NCBI GenBank assembly: GCA_023402395.1
Contig: JAEYGI010000072.1
Location: 121,419-185,418, forward strand
DNA length: 64,000 bases
Source of the DNA: Bacillota bacterium
Lineage (GTDB): Bacteria; Bacillota; UBA4882; UBA8346
Direction of reading: 5' to 3'
The translations under genes and the position numbers were made by a program. Positions 37,506 to 45,157 of this stretch are shown in pieces (position 1 is the stretch's first letter; each line of letters opens with the position of its first letter). The notes under the pieces are model-generated. The model made no database searches. It was not told the origin of the DNA and saw only the letters and a program-made list of their open reading frames with translations.

Positions 37506-38201
37506 TTAATCAAACCTGCCCCGTTCCCGGTGATATTGATAGACCGACGCCATGACGCCGTCCTTTTGATTGAGAATGTTCCGGGTGATGATCTGCCGGA
37601 CGACCAGGGCGGTCAACAACCGGTCGAAACAGGCCTGAAAGGGGTAGGTCCGCTCCTTGGCGATAGCTTCGGCCATCCGGGCGCCGAGATCATATGCGCG
37701 GCGCAGCCAATCGGGATGGTCGTCAATGGCGTCCCAGCCGACGGGCGCGGCCAGGACTCCGGTGACATAAGAACGGCCATAAAAACTTCCCCCGATCTGG
37801 ACCAACTGGCGGGCGGCTTCCCGGGCTCCCATGGCGCCAGCCGTGGCGATGCCGGCCAAATATTTTCCGGAGAGGCACCCGGTATACACCGAATAGAGTC
37901 CGACCCGGTCTAGCAGATTTTTCATTAGCGCATTGGGAGCCATCCCATGGGTCGGCGAAGCGAGGATGATCCCGTCGGCCTCGGCCATTTTGGCCCGGAT
38001 CAGTTCCAGATCGTCGCCGAGAAGGCAGCGGCCCTGCCGCAGGCATGTCATACAGCCCCGGCAAAATTCGAGCCGGTATTCGGGGAGGACGATCGCCTCG
38101 ACCTCCGCGCCGTGAACCGCGGCACCGTCAAGGGCCTGCATCGCCAGCTTGGCGGTGTTTCGGGAACGGGACGAACTGCTGATAATCGCCAGGACCTTCA
38201 T
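37506..38201 (-). CDS. NADPH-dependent FMN reductase-like iron-sulfur flavoprotein
   Basis: 231-residue flavodoxin-fold protein. FMN-phosphate binding is suggested by ISSSSRSRNTAKLA at residues 7-20. ASPTHGMAPNALMKNLLDRV is typical of the family. A cysteine-rich loop (EFCRGCMTCLRQGRC) resembles the [4Fe-4S] site of iron-sulfur flavoproteins from anaerobes. The start at 38201 is fixed by GGAGGG 5 bp upstream; the longer frame runs into repeats. It is a stand-alone gene. Physiological partner unknown. Confidence 0.85.
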   Translation of the reverse strand: MKVLAIISSSSRSRNTAKLAMQALDGAAVHGAEVEAIVLPEYRLEFCRGCMTCLRQGRCLLGDDLELIRAKMAEADGIILASPTHGMAPNALMKNLLDRVGLYSVYTGCLSGKYLAGIATAGAMGAREAARQLVQIGGSFYGRSYVTGVLAAPVGWDAIDDHPDWLRRAYDLGARMAEAIAKERTYPFQACFDRLLTALVVRQIITRNILNQKDGVMASVYQYHRERGRFD

Positions 38202-38340
38202 AATTTCCCTCCGCAAGACGCAAAGCGATAATTTTTTCCCTTCAAATAGACGAAAGCCGTAGCCAAAAGTTCCATTGGAAAAAGCCAAAAAATCCGAAAA
38301 TGAAAAATTTTTTAAATAAAATCCACAGCCGCGCATTTTC

Positions 38341-38541
38341 CTTTTGAATCATTTCGTTTGGCTTTTGAATGCTTTCGTTTGGTTTCGGATCCTTTTGATT
38401 GGACAACAAAATGCTTTCGTTTGCTTTCGAATGCTTTCGATTGGACAATAAAAAGGTTTCGTTTGCTTTCGAATTCTTTTGAATAGACAACAAAACGTTT
38501 TCGTTTTCCTTCGGATTCTTTCGATTTGCAAGTAAATGTGG
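38341..38541. repeat. 42-bp tandem repeat array
   Basis: Three near-identical 42-bp units at 38395-38436, 38437-38478 and 38479-38520, each with TTCGTTTGCTTTCGAAT-like and GATTGGACAA-like halves, flanked by partial units. The minus-strand frames repeat NESILLSNQK-like peptides with a 14-residue period, but no SD, domain or normal codon use supports coding. The rest of 38202-38696 shows no gene. Confidence 0.8.
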
Positions 38542-38696
38542 AGTTTTGATCAGTTGTTGTGGATTTTGGAAACATCAATGCCCCGATCGGTGCGCGCGGC
38601 GGACGATTCTAACTCGTCGCTCCGGTGAATATTTTAGAACGGAAGTAGGGCTGGTTTGCACAGAAAGTTTTTAAAACCGTGAGGGAGGGAAGAGGG

Positions 38697-38993
38697 ATGG
38701 TAGTGCCGGAGGAAAAGCGCAAGGCGCCGGAAACGGCGCATCAATTGGCGATGTCCAACCGGAACCGCTTGGAAGTGGACGGAGTGATGAACCTCGGCAG
38801 TTTCGAGGAGGAAAAAGTGATCCTTGAAACCACCCAGGGCGTGCTGGAGATCAAGGGCGAGCGCCTCCATATTCAGCAACTAAATTTGGATCAGGGCCGG
38901 GTAGTCCTGGACGGCGAAGTGGTCTCCCTGGTCTATACCGGAGCGGAGTTGGGGAGCAAGAGCAAGGGATTCTTCAGCCGGCTGGTCCGGTAG
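38697..38993 (+). CDS. yabP: sporulation protein YabP
   Basis: 98-residue spore-coat assembly protein needed, with YabQ, in the mother cell. The core NRNRLEVDGVMNLGSFEEEK and TTQGVLEIKGERLHIQQLN is diagnostic. The ATG at 38697 follows GGGAGGGAAGAGGG; a GTG at 38679 is in frame but overlaps the SD. A lytic transglycosylase gene separates it from yabQ, unlike the usual direct yabP-yabQ pair. Confidence 0.93.
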   Translation: MVVPEEKRKAPETAHQLAMSNRNRLEVDGVMNLGSFEEEKVILETTQGVLEIKGERLHIQQLNLDQGRVVLDGEVVSLVYTGAELGSKSKGFFSRLVR

Positions 38994-39069
38994 GAACAAT
39001 CAGTTAAATTCCGGGGCCCGCGCGGCGATGGAAGGAGTTTCCCGGATGGCAGCGAATTTTATCAATTAT

Positions 39070-39109
39070 TACAGCTGAATTAAGTTGAATTTTAATTCAA
39101 CTTATATAG
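39070..39109 (+). repeat. minimal copy of the two-module palindromic repeat (module B arms only)
   Basis: ACAGCTGAATTAAGTTGAAT joined almost directly to TTAATTCAACTTATATAG, i.e. both arms of module B without the central loop. It ends 5 bp before the SD of the transglycosylase gene, so its hairpin could affect that start. Confidence 0.75.
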
Positions 39110-39125
39110 CAAAGAAGGTGAATTG

Positions 39126-39977
39126 ATGCCGTCCGTTGTCCCGTCGGCTCGCCGCCGGAAGGCCAGGCGCCTCGGTTCCTTGATCCGGGCGATTCTGGCC
39201 TTGTTGAAGTTTGTCATCAGCCCGGCGGTGCTGCTGGTTGATTCGTTTCAGGCCAAGCGCCGCCTCGATCGGAGCTGGATGTATTCGTTCTTCTTAATGA
39301 TCACGCTGCTGATGGGATTGACCGGAATCGGGCTCCTGGTCACCGACGGCCCGTTCTCCAAGACCCTGCGGATGGTGGCGGCGCCGCTTGAGAACCAAGA
39401 GGTGCTCTCCGGCGATCTGGAGCCGGTGCTCCAGGCGATCAATAAATATGCCCTGGAATACAACCTCGACCCGCATCTGATCTTCGCCTTGATCAAAACG
39501 GAAAGTCATTTTCGGGCTCAGGCCGTCTCAAGGTCCGGCGCCCGGGGGCTGATGCAGATCATGCCCGAGGTCTGGCGCCATTACAGCAACTCCGCCTGTT
39601 CGGGCCGGCACGCTCCGGACCAGGAATGCCATGCCGAGGATTGCATCTTTGAAGTGGACGCCAATATCCGGGTCGGAACCAAGTATTTCCGGGAGTTGCT
39701 CGATCAATACGACGGCCGGGTCGATCTGGCGCTGGAAGCTTACAATGCCGGCATCTCCAATGTTGTGCCCGGCCTCGCTCCCAAATACGGAGAGACCCGC
39801 TCCTATGTCCGGAAGGCGGTCGCCGGTTGGCAGGAACTTCGAAAAATCGCCCTGGCCGGACAGTTACAAGCCTCGCTCCGGATGCAGTCCGCGCTTAAAG
39901 TGCTATTCGGCCTCTCCTTCCTTTGCTGGCTGATCTTTTTCGGCTGGGCGATGCGGAAACTGTTTCCGAAGGGATGA
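39126..39977 (+). CDS. membrane-anchored lytic transglycosylase (SLT domain)
   Basis: 283-residue cell-wall enzyme. A membrane segment lies at about residues 51-73, an SLT/goose-lysozyme-like domain at about 100-225, and a second membrane segment at about 255-275. The catalytic Glu126 is in LIKTESHF, followed by GLMQIMPEVW and ALEAYNAGISNV. A pair of cysteines (CSGRHAPDQEC plus another) may form a disulfide, which implies that the domain faces outward. Lying between yabP and yabQ, it probably works on the spore cortex or germ-cell wall (inference). The start at 39126 follows AAGGTG. Confidence 0.9.
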   Translation: MPSVVPSARRRKARRLGSLIRAILALLKFVISPAVLLVDSFQAKRRLDRSWMYSFFLMITLLMGLTGIGLLVTDGPFSKTLRMVAAPLENQEVLSGDLEPVLQAINKYALEYNLDPHLIFALIKTESHFRAQAVSRSGARGLMQIMPEVWRHYSNSACSGRHAPDQECHAEDCIFEVDANIRVGTKYFRELLDQYDGRVDLALEAYNAGISNVVPGLAPKYGETRSYVRKAVAGWQELRKIALAGQLQASLRMQSALKVLFGLSFLCWLIFFGWAMRKLFPKG

Positions 39978-39998
39978 ATGGTTGCCGCTGCTAGTTGC

Positions 39999-40123
39999 TA
40001 GTTCCTGGTTCCTAGTCGCTTGTGCTGGTTTTGGCTGCCATTGGCCGTTCTTGGTTCAAAAAACGACGACGGGATAACGATAAACCGGCAACCGGGAACC
40101 AGGAACTAAGAACCAGGAACTAA
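39999..40123. repeat. palindromic repeat between the transglycosylase gene and yabQ
   Basis: TAGTTCCTGGTTCC (39999-40012) is perfectly complementary to GGAACCAGGAACTA (40095-40108), and a further copy of the right arm follows at 40110-40123. A related TAGTTCCTGGT occurs at about 19.8 kb. Confidence 0.7.
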
Positions 40124-40186
40124 GAACCAGACCCCGCCGGCATTAAAATCCCCCGCCCCGCATAAAGTGTAAGCGGGGGGGGAGCC

Positions 40187-40597
40187 ATGGATTACCTCGA
40201 TTTTCAACTTAGTTCATTTCTGCTCCTGTTCTGCACCGGGATTTTTCTCGGGCTCTGGTTTGACTTTTACCGCGTCTGGCGGGGCCGGATCCGGCCCAAT
40301 CCGCTGCTCGATCTCTGCGGCGATTTGGCCTTTTGGATGGTGGCTTTGATTGGGGCCGGCTTTTTGATTTACTGGGGCACCTGGCTGGAATTGAGGCTTT
40401 ATGTCTGGCTGGTAATGGGGATGGGAGTGGTCTTTTATATGGCCATATTCAGTCCGGCGGTGATCCGGCTTTTCTTGGGGTTTTGGAAAGCCGCCGGCTG
40501 GTTGCCGCGGCTGACCGCGGCCGGGTTCTGGCGGTTGCGCGATTCCTTGCGCCGCTTGCCCTGGCGCCGGAGCAAGACCGGGCGGGCTAAAGATTGA
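40187..40597 (+). CDS. yabQ: spore cortex biosynthesis protein YabQ
   Basis: 136-residue membrane protein, four to five hydrophobic segments, needed for cortex formation. The start DYLDFQLSSFLLLFCTGIFL and LGLWFDFYRVWRGR are typical of YabQ. The basic C-terminus is cytosolic. A G-rich SD (GGGGGGGAG) precedes the ATG. A bidirectional terminator follows. Confidence 0.9.
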   Translation: MDYLDFQLSSFLLLFCTGIFLGLWFDFYRVWRGRIRPNPLLDLCGDLAFWMVALIGAGFLIYWGTWLELRLYVWLVMGMGVVFYMAIFSPAVIRLFLGFWKAAGWLPRLTAAGFWRLRDSLRRLPWRRSKTGRAKD

Positions 40598-40626
40598 TAC
40601 TTCCGAAGTATATCACAAAAAAGAAG

Positions 40627-40653
40627 AAAGGGCCGCTTGGGTAGCGGCCCTTT
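40627..40653. terminator. bidirectional terminator between yabQ and the CAP gene
   Basis: AAAGGGCCGCT and AGCGGCCCTTT form a perfect 11-bp stem between convergent genes. Confidence 0.9.
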
Positions 40654-40666
40654 CGCTTTGGTTTGA

Positions 40667-41290
40667 TCAAAGCCCGATGAACATTTGAGTGAAGATATTG
40701 CCATAGGGGGAGCCTTTGGCAATGCCGATGCCGACCTGGCTGAAATTGGTACTCAAAATATTGGCGCGATGTCCCGAACTTGCCATCAAGTTTTGATGGG
40801 CGCTTTCGGTGGTCGCGGCTCCGGCAAGGTTTTCGCCGGCGGTTTTATATTGGACCCCGTATTTCTTCATCATTTGGAAGGGGTCTCCATATACCGGGGA
40901 AGTGTGTCCGAAATAATTCCGGGCAACCATGTCCGCGCTCTTGGTCCTGGCCAGGGTCACCAACTGGGAGTTGACGGTCAAGGCGCGGAGGCCCCGGGAG
41001 GTTCGCTCCTGATTGACCAGGTTGACCATTTTGGACTCTTCCGTGCTGAGCGAGGCCGGGGAAGATGGGGGCGTCGACGGCGTCGACGGATTGGTCGGAG
41101 TTACCGGCCGGGTTGTCGGAGCCGGTTGTACGGGACGGTAGGAACCATAGCGGGTGCGATAGAAACCGCCGGAGTAGTAAGTTTTGCCGGAGGGGAAATA
41201 AAAGGTGGCTGCCAGGGCGGGAACGACACTGACGGATACCAAGGCAAGGGTGGCTATCATTACGGAAAACAACTTAATGATGCGTTTCAT
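40667..41290 (-). CDS. secreted CAP-domain (SCP/YkwD-like) protein
   Basis: 207-residue exported protein: signal peptide at residues 1-27 (MKRIIKLFSVMIATLALVSV, ALA cleavage site), a Pro/Thr/Ser-rich linker (about 45-80), and a C-terminal CAP domain (LVNQERTSRGLRALTVNSQL, ARNYFGHTSP, GENLAGA, SSGHRANILS, NIFTQMF). Such proteins occur in spore coats and at the cell surface; function unproven. The ATG at 41290 has AAAGGAG 8 bp upstream. The frame extends upstream into a palindromic repeat, which is not part of the gene. Confidence 0.9.
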   Translation of the reverse strand: MKRIIKLFSVMIATLALVSVSVVPALAATFYFPSGKTYYSGGFYRTRYGSYRPVQPAPTTRPVTPTNPSTPSTPPSSPASLSTEESKMVNLVNQERTSRGLRALTVNSQLVTLARTKSADMVARNYFGHTSPVYGDPFQMMKKYGVQYKTAGENLAGAATTESAHQNLMASSGHRANILSTNFSQVGIGIAKGSPYGNIFTQMFIGL

Positions 41291-41372
41291 AACCATCTCT
41301 CCTTTCAAATTGGAACCGCTTTGTCTTTCTTTGGAACCCGTCCTCCGTTTTACCAAAACTCCAACGATTTGG

Positions 41373-41560
41373 TATATAGGATGAAGTAAATTTCTAAATA
41401 TAAAATTTGCATTCTTAAAGCCGAATGCAAATGGCATCAAATCGGAATTTACTTCATCCTATCACAGCTGAAATAAGTTGAATTAAATTCATTTATTTTT
41501 TCATCATGGAAGGCTTACGGGGCATGATGCAATATTAGAAATTTAATTCAACTTATATAG
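41373..41560 (+). repeat. two-module palindromic repeat, full copy
   Basis: Module A: ATAGGATGAAGTAAATTTC (41376-41394) with its complement at 41444-41462 and an inner hairpin ATTTGCATTC/GAATGCAAAT. Module B: ATAAGTTGAATTAAATTC (41473-41490) with its complement ending in TTATATAG, and inner hairpin CATCATG/CATGATG (41502-41529). The modules are joined by CACAGCTGAA. No coding capacity. The rest of 41561-41759 holds no gene. Confidence 0.85.
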
Positions 41561-41759
41561 TCAATGGTTTCGTTGCCAGGGGGTCAAAACCTTTAGGAAA
41601 CTTTGGGTAACAGAGGGAAAATTAACATTTAATCCTTCGATTGCCGGTTTCCCCGGAAAACGGATATCCGAAAGCCCACCGCTTCAATCAACGTCGCGGC
41701 GGGCTTTCTGGCGTCGATGAAAGTAAATTCAAAGCCAAAAGTGTGCCGGAGAAAAAGGC

Positions 41760-41788
41760 TTGACCAAGATTTAGAAATGAAGTACACT
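41760..41788 (+). promoter_or_regulatory. sigma-A promoter of the sugar ABC cluster
   Basis: TTGACC (41760-41765), a 17-bp spacer, TACACT (41783-41788). Expected transcription start at about 41795, leaving a leader of about 250 nt. Confidence 0.8.
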
Positions 41789-41799
41789 ATTAACGTAAG

Positions 41800-41825
41800 G
41801 TAAACGTTTTACTAATTTAGTAAAA
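41800..41825 (+). promoter_or_regulatory. LacI-type / cre-like operator
   Basis: GTAAACGTTTTAC (41800-41812) has the central CG and inverted flanks of LacI-family operators and also resembles a CcpA cre. It overlaps a second palindrome, TTTTACT-aattt-AGTAAAA (41807-41825). Both lie immediately downstream of the predicted transcription start, so binding would block transcription. The LacI-family gene at 49357 is the natural candidate. Confidence 0.65.
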
Positions 41826-42047
41826 ACAAACCACATATTTTCATTACATTTTCGTTGCTCGAATGTTATGCAATGCCCATCCGGCAAGCAGAAACCGTAC
41901 TTATTCAAACATCGAAAAATCCGTGCTGGGATAGGAACGGTAAATTATGGCTTCCCAAGGAAGGAGGTGATGGCTTAGAAACTACCTGAGCCTTATTTTT
42001 ACAAAGTTATTTAAAAGGGAGAATGGAAGAATTAAGGAGGATTGAAA

Positions 42048-43034
42048 TTGAAGAAGTTTTCATTATTGGTATGTTTGCTCGTGTTCGCGGTGGCCTTCTC
42101 AGTCGCTGGCCTGAGTTCGGATGGTCACGCCGCCAAGAAAACTGTGGTCGGATTCTCGCAGATCGGCGCCGAGAGCGAATGGCGCACCGCCATGTCCGAT
42201 AATGTCAAGGAAGCGATTGAAAAAGCCGGCTATGTGCTGAAGTTTTCCGACGCCCAGCAAAAGCAGGAAAATCAATTGAAAGCGATCCGCGCCTTTATCG
42301 CTCAGAAAGTCGACTTCATCGTCCTGGCGCCAGTGGTTCAAACCGGCTGGGACGCCGTGCTTCAAGAGGCCAGAAACGCCAAGATTCCGGTGATCATCGT
42401 CAACCGCTCGATCAAAGTGAGCACCGGCAAACCGGAAGATTATTACTTGACCTTTTTGGGCCCGGACAACATTGAAGCCGGGAGAATCGCGACCCGCTGG
42501 TTTGTGGATTATATGAAAAACCGCCCCGGCGACATCAATATGGTCGTTCTGGAAGGCACCGTCGGCTCGTCGTCCGCGGTCGAGCGGAAGACCGGCTTCG
42601 ATGAGATCATCAAGGCCAACCCGCGCTTCAAAGTGATCAAGTCCCAAAGCGGTGATTTCACCCGGGCCAGAGGCAAGGAAGTCATGGAAGCCTTCCTGAA
42701 GTCGGCCAAAGCCGAAGGCAAAACCATTGACGCCTTATTCGCCCACTGCGACGACATGGCGATCGGCGCCATCCAGGCCATTGAGGAAGCCGGCCTGAAA
42801 CCGGGCAAAGATATCATCATCTTTGCGATTGACGGCGTTAAGGGCGCTTTCGAAGCCATGGCCGCCGGCAAAATGAACTGCACCACCGAAAACCCGAACG
42901 AATACGGTCCGGCCCTGGTCAAGATTATCAAGGAATATACGGCCAAAAAGACCATTAACAAGCGGATCGTGCTCGAAAACAAAGTCTATCCGCAAGAAGT
43001 AGCCGCCAAGGAGCTGCCGAACCGGAAGTTCTGA
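42048..43034 (+). CDS. YtfQ-like sugar ABC transporter substrate-binding protein
   Basis: 328-residue extracytoplasmic binding protein of the Peripla_BP_4 group with an N-terminal signal sequence (about residues 1-28). The mature protein follows E. coli YtfQ (galactofuranose binding) closely: VGFSQIGAESEWR, DAQQKQENQLKAIRAFIAQ, VQLAPVV-like LAPVVQTGWD, GTVGSSSAVERKTGF and KSQSGDFTRARGKEVME. Ligand is therefore probably a furanose-form sugar or relative. A TTG at 42048 has AAGGAGG 7 bp upstream and is preferred to the TTG at 42042. Confidence 0.93.
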   Translation: MKKFSLLVCLLVFAVAFSVAGLSSDGHAAKKTVVGFSQIGAESEWRTAMSDNVKEAIEKAGYVLKFSDAQQKQENQLKAIRAFIAQKVDFIVLAPVVQTGWDAVLQEARNAKIPVIIVNRSIKVSTGKPEDYYLTFLGPDNIEAGRIATRWFVDYMKNRPGDINMVVLEGTVGSSSAVERKTGFDEIIKANPRFKVIKSQSGDFTRARGKEVMEAFLKSAKAEGKTIDALFAHCDDMAIGAIQAIEEAGLKPGKDIIIFAIDGVKGAFEAMAAGKMNCTTENPNEYGPALVKIIKEYTAKKTINKRIVLENKVYPQEVAAKELPNRKF

Positions 43035-43053
43035 TCGCAGTCCGTTGATTCCG

Positions 43054-43096
43054 GGCCATTCGCCGGCGGGAATGTCTCATTCCCCCGGGAATGGCC
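43054..43096 (+). terminator. intra-cluster hairpin after the binding-protein gene
   Basis: GGCCATTC pairs with GAATGGCC, enclosing a GC-rich inner stem (GGGAATG/CATTCCC). Only three T residues follow. Such hairpins often raise binding-protein mRNA relative to downstream genes, which would suit this position. Confidence 0.55.
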
Positions 43097-43244
43097 TTTC
43101 CATAAAAACGCGAGGGAAATTCGACAAATCGGGCACGCGCGGGACGGCCGCCAATGGTAAGCTGATTATGAGCGAAGCTGTTTTTTCAATGGACTGTAAA
43201 TATGGGATGATTTTGATAATGGAACAGAAAGAAGAGGACATTCA

Positions 43245-43634
43245 ATGCAGACCTATCGTTGCGACCATATTCATTTGAAAGCCAATGACGTTCAGAAGAC
43301 CGCCGACTGGTATTGCGAGGTTTTGGGCGGCAGGAAAACGTTTGAAGGCCAATTCCGGGGCTCGAAAGTCATTTATGTCGATCTCAACGGCATGATCTTT
43401 ATTATCTTCGGTTTGCTCACCAGCGACGCGGAGCCGATTCCGGCCTCGATTAACACCCGTTTCGGCGTCGATCATTTCGGGTTTCAGGTGGCAAACGTCG
43501 ATGAAGCCATTGCCGAACTCCGCGCCAAAAACGTCCCGGTCGTCGAGGAGCCGTCAACCGCGCGGCCGGGAGTGCGGATTGCCTATATCGAAGCTCCGGA
43601 CAAGGTGCGCATCGAACTGACACAGCGCGATTAA
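43245..43634 (+). CDS. VOC (glyoxalase/dioxygenase-fold) protein
   Basis: 129-residue metalloenzyme of the vicinal-oxygen-chelate fold. Possible metal ligands are His in CDHIHLKANDV, His in GVDHFGFQVANV and Glu in IAYIEAPDKVRIEL. Two beta-alpha-beta-beta-beta modules are visible. VOC members act as lyases, isomerases or dioxygenases on small oxygenated substrates. Lying between the binding protein and the ATPase, it likely acts on the imported compound. Specificity unknown. Confidence 0.82.
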   Translation: MQTYRCDHIHLKANDVQKTADWYCEVLGGRKTFEGQFRGSKVIYVDLNGMIFIIFGLLTSDAEPIPASINTRFGVDHFGFQVANVDEAIAELRAKNVPVVEEPSTARPGVRIAYIEAPDKVRIELTQRD

Positions 43635-43656
43635 CCATGGTGGGGTGAATGTTACA

Positions 43657-45153
43657 ATGAGTGAATTGCTGGTGAAAATGGCGGGGATCCATAAAGAGTT
43701 CCCCGGCGTCAAAGCCTTGTCCAATGTCCATTTTGAATTGCGCCGCGGCGAGGTTCATTCCCTGGTCGGGGAGAACGGAGCCGGCAAGTCAACTCTGATC
43801 AAAGTCTTAACCGGAGTGGAAAAGCCGGATCAAGGCCAGATTTATCTGGAGGGCGCGCCGATCAGCCCCAAGTCGACCCAGGACGCTCAAATGCTCGGCA
43901 TCAGCACGGTTTATCAGGAAGTCAATCTCTGCGCCAACCTGTCGGTGGCCGAAAATATCTTCATCGGCCGGGAGCCGGTGCGCTACGGCAAGATTAATTG
44001 GGCCGAAGTGAACCGCCGTTCGGAACTGGCCTTGGCCAAGCTCAACCTCAAACTGGATGTCACCGCCCGTCTCGACGAATATTCCGTGGCCATTCAGCAG
44101 ATGGTCGCCATCGCCCGGGCGCTGGATATCTCCGCCAAAGTGCTGGTTCTGGACGAACCTACTTCCAGCCTGGACAAGAACGAAGTGGCCAACTTGTTCC
44201 GGGTGATGCGGAAGCTGAAAGCCGAAGGGATCGGGATCATCTTCATCACCCATTTTCTGGACCAGATCTACGAGATCACCGATCGGGTCACGATCCTCCG
44301 CAACGGCGAGTTGGTCGGCGAATACCCGACCGCCAGCCTCCCCCGGCTGCAACTAGTATCGAAAATGATCGGCAAAGAGTTCGTGGGCTTTGAATGTTCC
44401 GCCAAGGAGGAACGGCCGGCCGAGGCTGCCGACGCGTTTTACGCCGCCCGGAATCTGGGAGTGCAGGGAAGCATTCAGCCGTTCGACATCGAAATCTATC
44501 AGGGAGAAGTGATGGGTTTGGCCGGTTTGCTGGGCTCCGGCCGGACCGAATCGGCCCGGGCCATCTTTGGGATTGACCGGCCGGACAGCGGCGAGGTCCG
44601 CGTCCGGAACCGGGGGACCGCCATCCATTCCCCGGCCGACGCCATTCGGGCGGGCATGGGTTTCTGCCCCGAAAACCGGAAAACCGAAGGAGTCATTGCC
44701 CAATTGACGGTCCGTGAAAACATCATCCTCGCCCTCCAGGGCAAAGTGGGGATGTTCAATTGTTTATCCAGAAAACAACAGGAAGAGATCGCCGACCGTT
44801 TCATCGGGCTGCTGAACATCAGCACCCCCGGGGCCGAACAGTTGGTGGGCAATCTCAGCGGCGGCAACCAGCAAAAGGTGATGCTGGCCCGGTGGCTGGC
44901 GACTGATCCGGATCTGCTGATCCTGGACGAGCCGACCCGCGGCATTGATGTCGGCGCCAAAATGGAGATCCAAAAACGAATCGTCGAACTGGCCCAGGAA
45001 GGCAAGGCGGTCCTGTTCATCTCCTCCGAACTGGAAGAGATGGAACGCTGCTGCAGCCGGATGGCGGTGTACCGGGACAAGGCCAAAATCGCCGAGCTTC
45101 GCGGCGGTGAGGCTTGCGAACAGAATATCATGCGGACGATCGCGGGAGGGTGA
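43657..45153 (+). CDS. sugar ABC transporter ATPase with two ATP-binding domains
   Basis: 498-residue cytosolic motor protein of the RbsA/MglA/YtfR family. The N-terminal half has Walker A GENGAGKST, signature-like EYSVAIQQMVAIARAL and Walker B VLVLDEPTSSLD. The C-terminal half has a degenerate Walker A (LLGSGRTESARAIFG), signature LSGGNQQKVMLARWL and Walker B LLILDEPTRGID. This asymmetry is normal for the family. ATG 43657 is preferred over the GTG at 43645. It ends 4 bp before the first permease. Confidence 0.96.
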   Translation: MSELLVKMAGIHKEFPGVKALSNVHFELRRGEVHSLVGENGAGKSTLIKVLTGVEKPDQGQIYLEGAPISPKSTQDAQMLGISTVYQEVNLCANLSVAENIFIGREPVRYGKINWAEVNRRSELALAKLNLKLDVTARLDEYSVAIQQMVAIARALDISAKVLVLDEPTSSLDKNEVANLFRVMRKLKAEGIGIIFITHFLDQIYEITDRVTILRNGELVGEYPTASLPRLQLVSKMIGKEFVGFECSAKEERPAEAADAFYAARNLGVQGSIQPFDIEIYQGEVMGLAGLLGSGRTESARAIFGIDRPDSGEVRVRNRGTAIHSPADAIRAGMGFCPENRKTEGVIAQLTVRENIILALQGKVGMFNCLSRKQQEEIADRFIGLLNISTPGAEQLVGNLSGGNQQKVMLARWLATDPDLLILDEPTRGIDVGAKMEIQKRIVELAQEGKAVLFISSELEEMERCCSRMAVYRDKAKIAELRGGEACEQNIMRTIAGG

Positions 45154-45157
45154 GAGA

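Noticed and set aside
38242..38493. Minus-strand peptide with 14-residue repeats
   Set aside because: It only translates the 42-bp tandem array; no SD and several frames repeat alike.
38341..38541. CRISPR array
   Set aside because: Units are contiguous with no unique spacers, and no cas gene is nearby. The 21-bp array at 16847 also lacks unique spacers of constant length.
41291..41440. N-terminal extension of the CAP protein (MMPFAFGFKN)
   Set aside because: It translates the palindromic repeat; the same peptide appears at 57858, where no CAP gene follows. The signal peptide begins at 41290.
41961..41978. Two-codon mini-gene (ATG GCT TAG) after AAGGAGGT
   Set aside because: The SD is only 1 bp from the ATG; too close for normal initiation.
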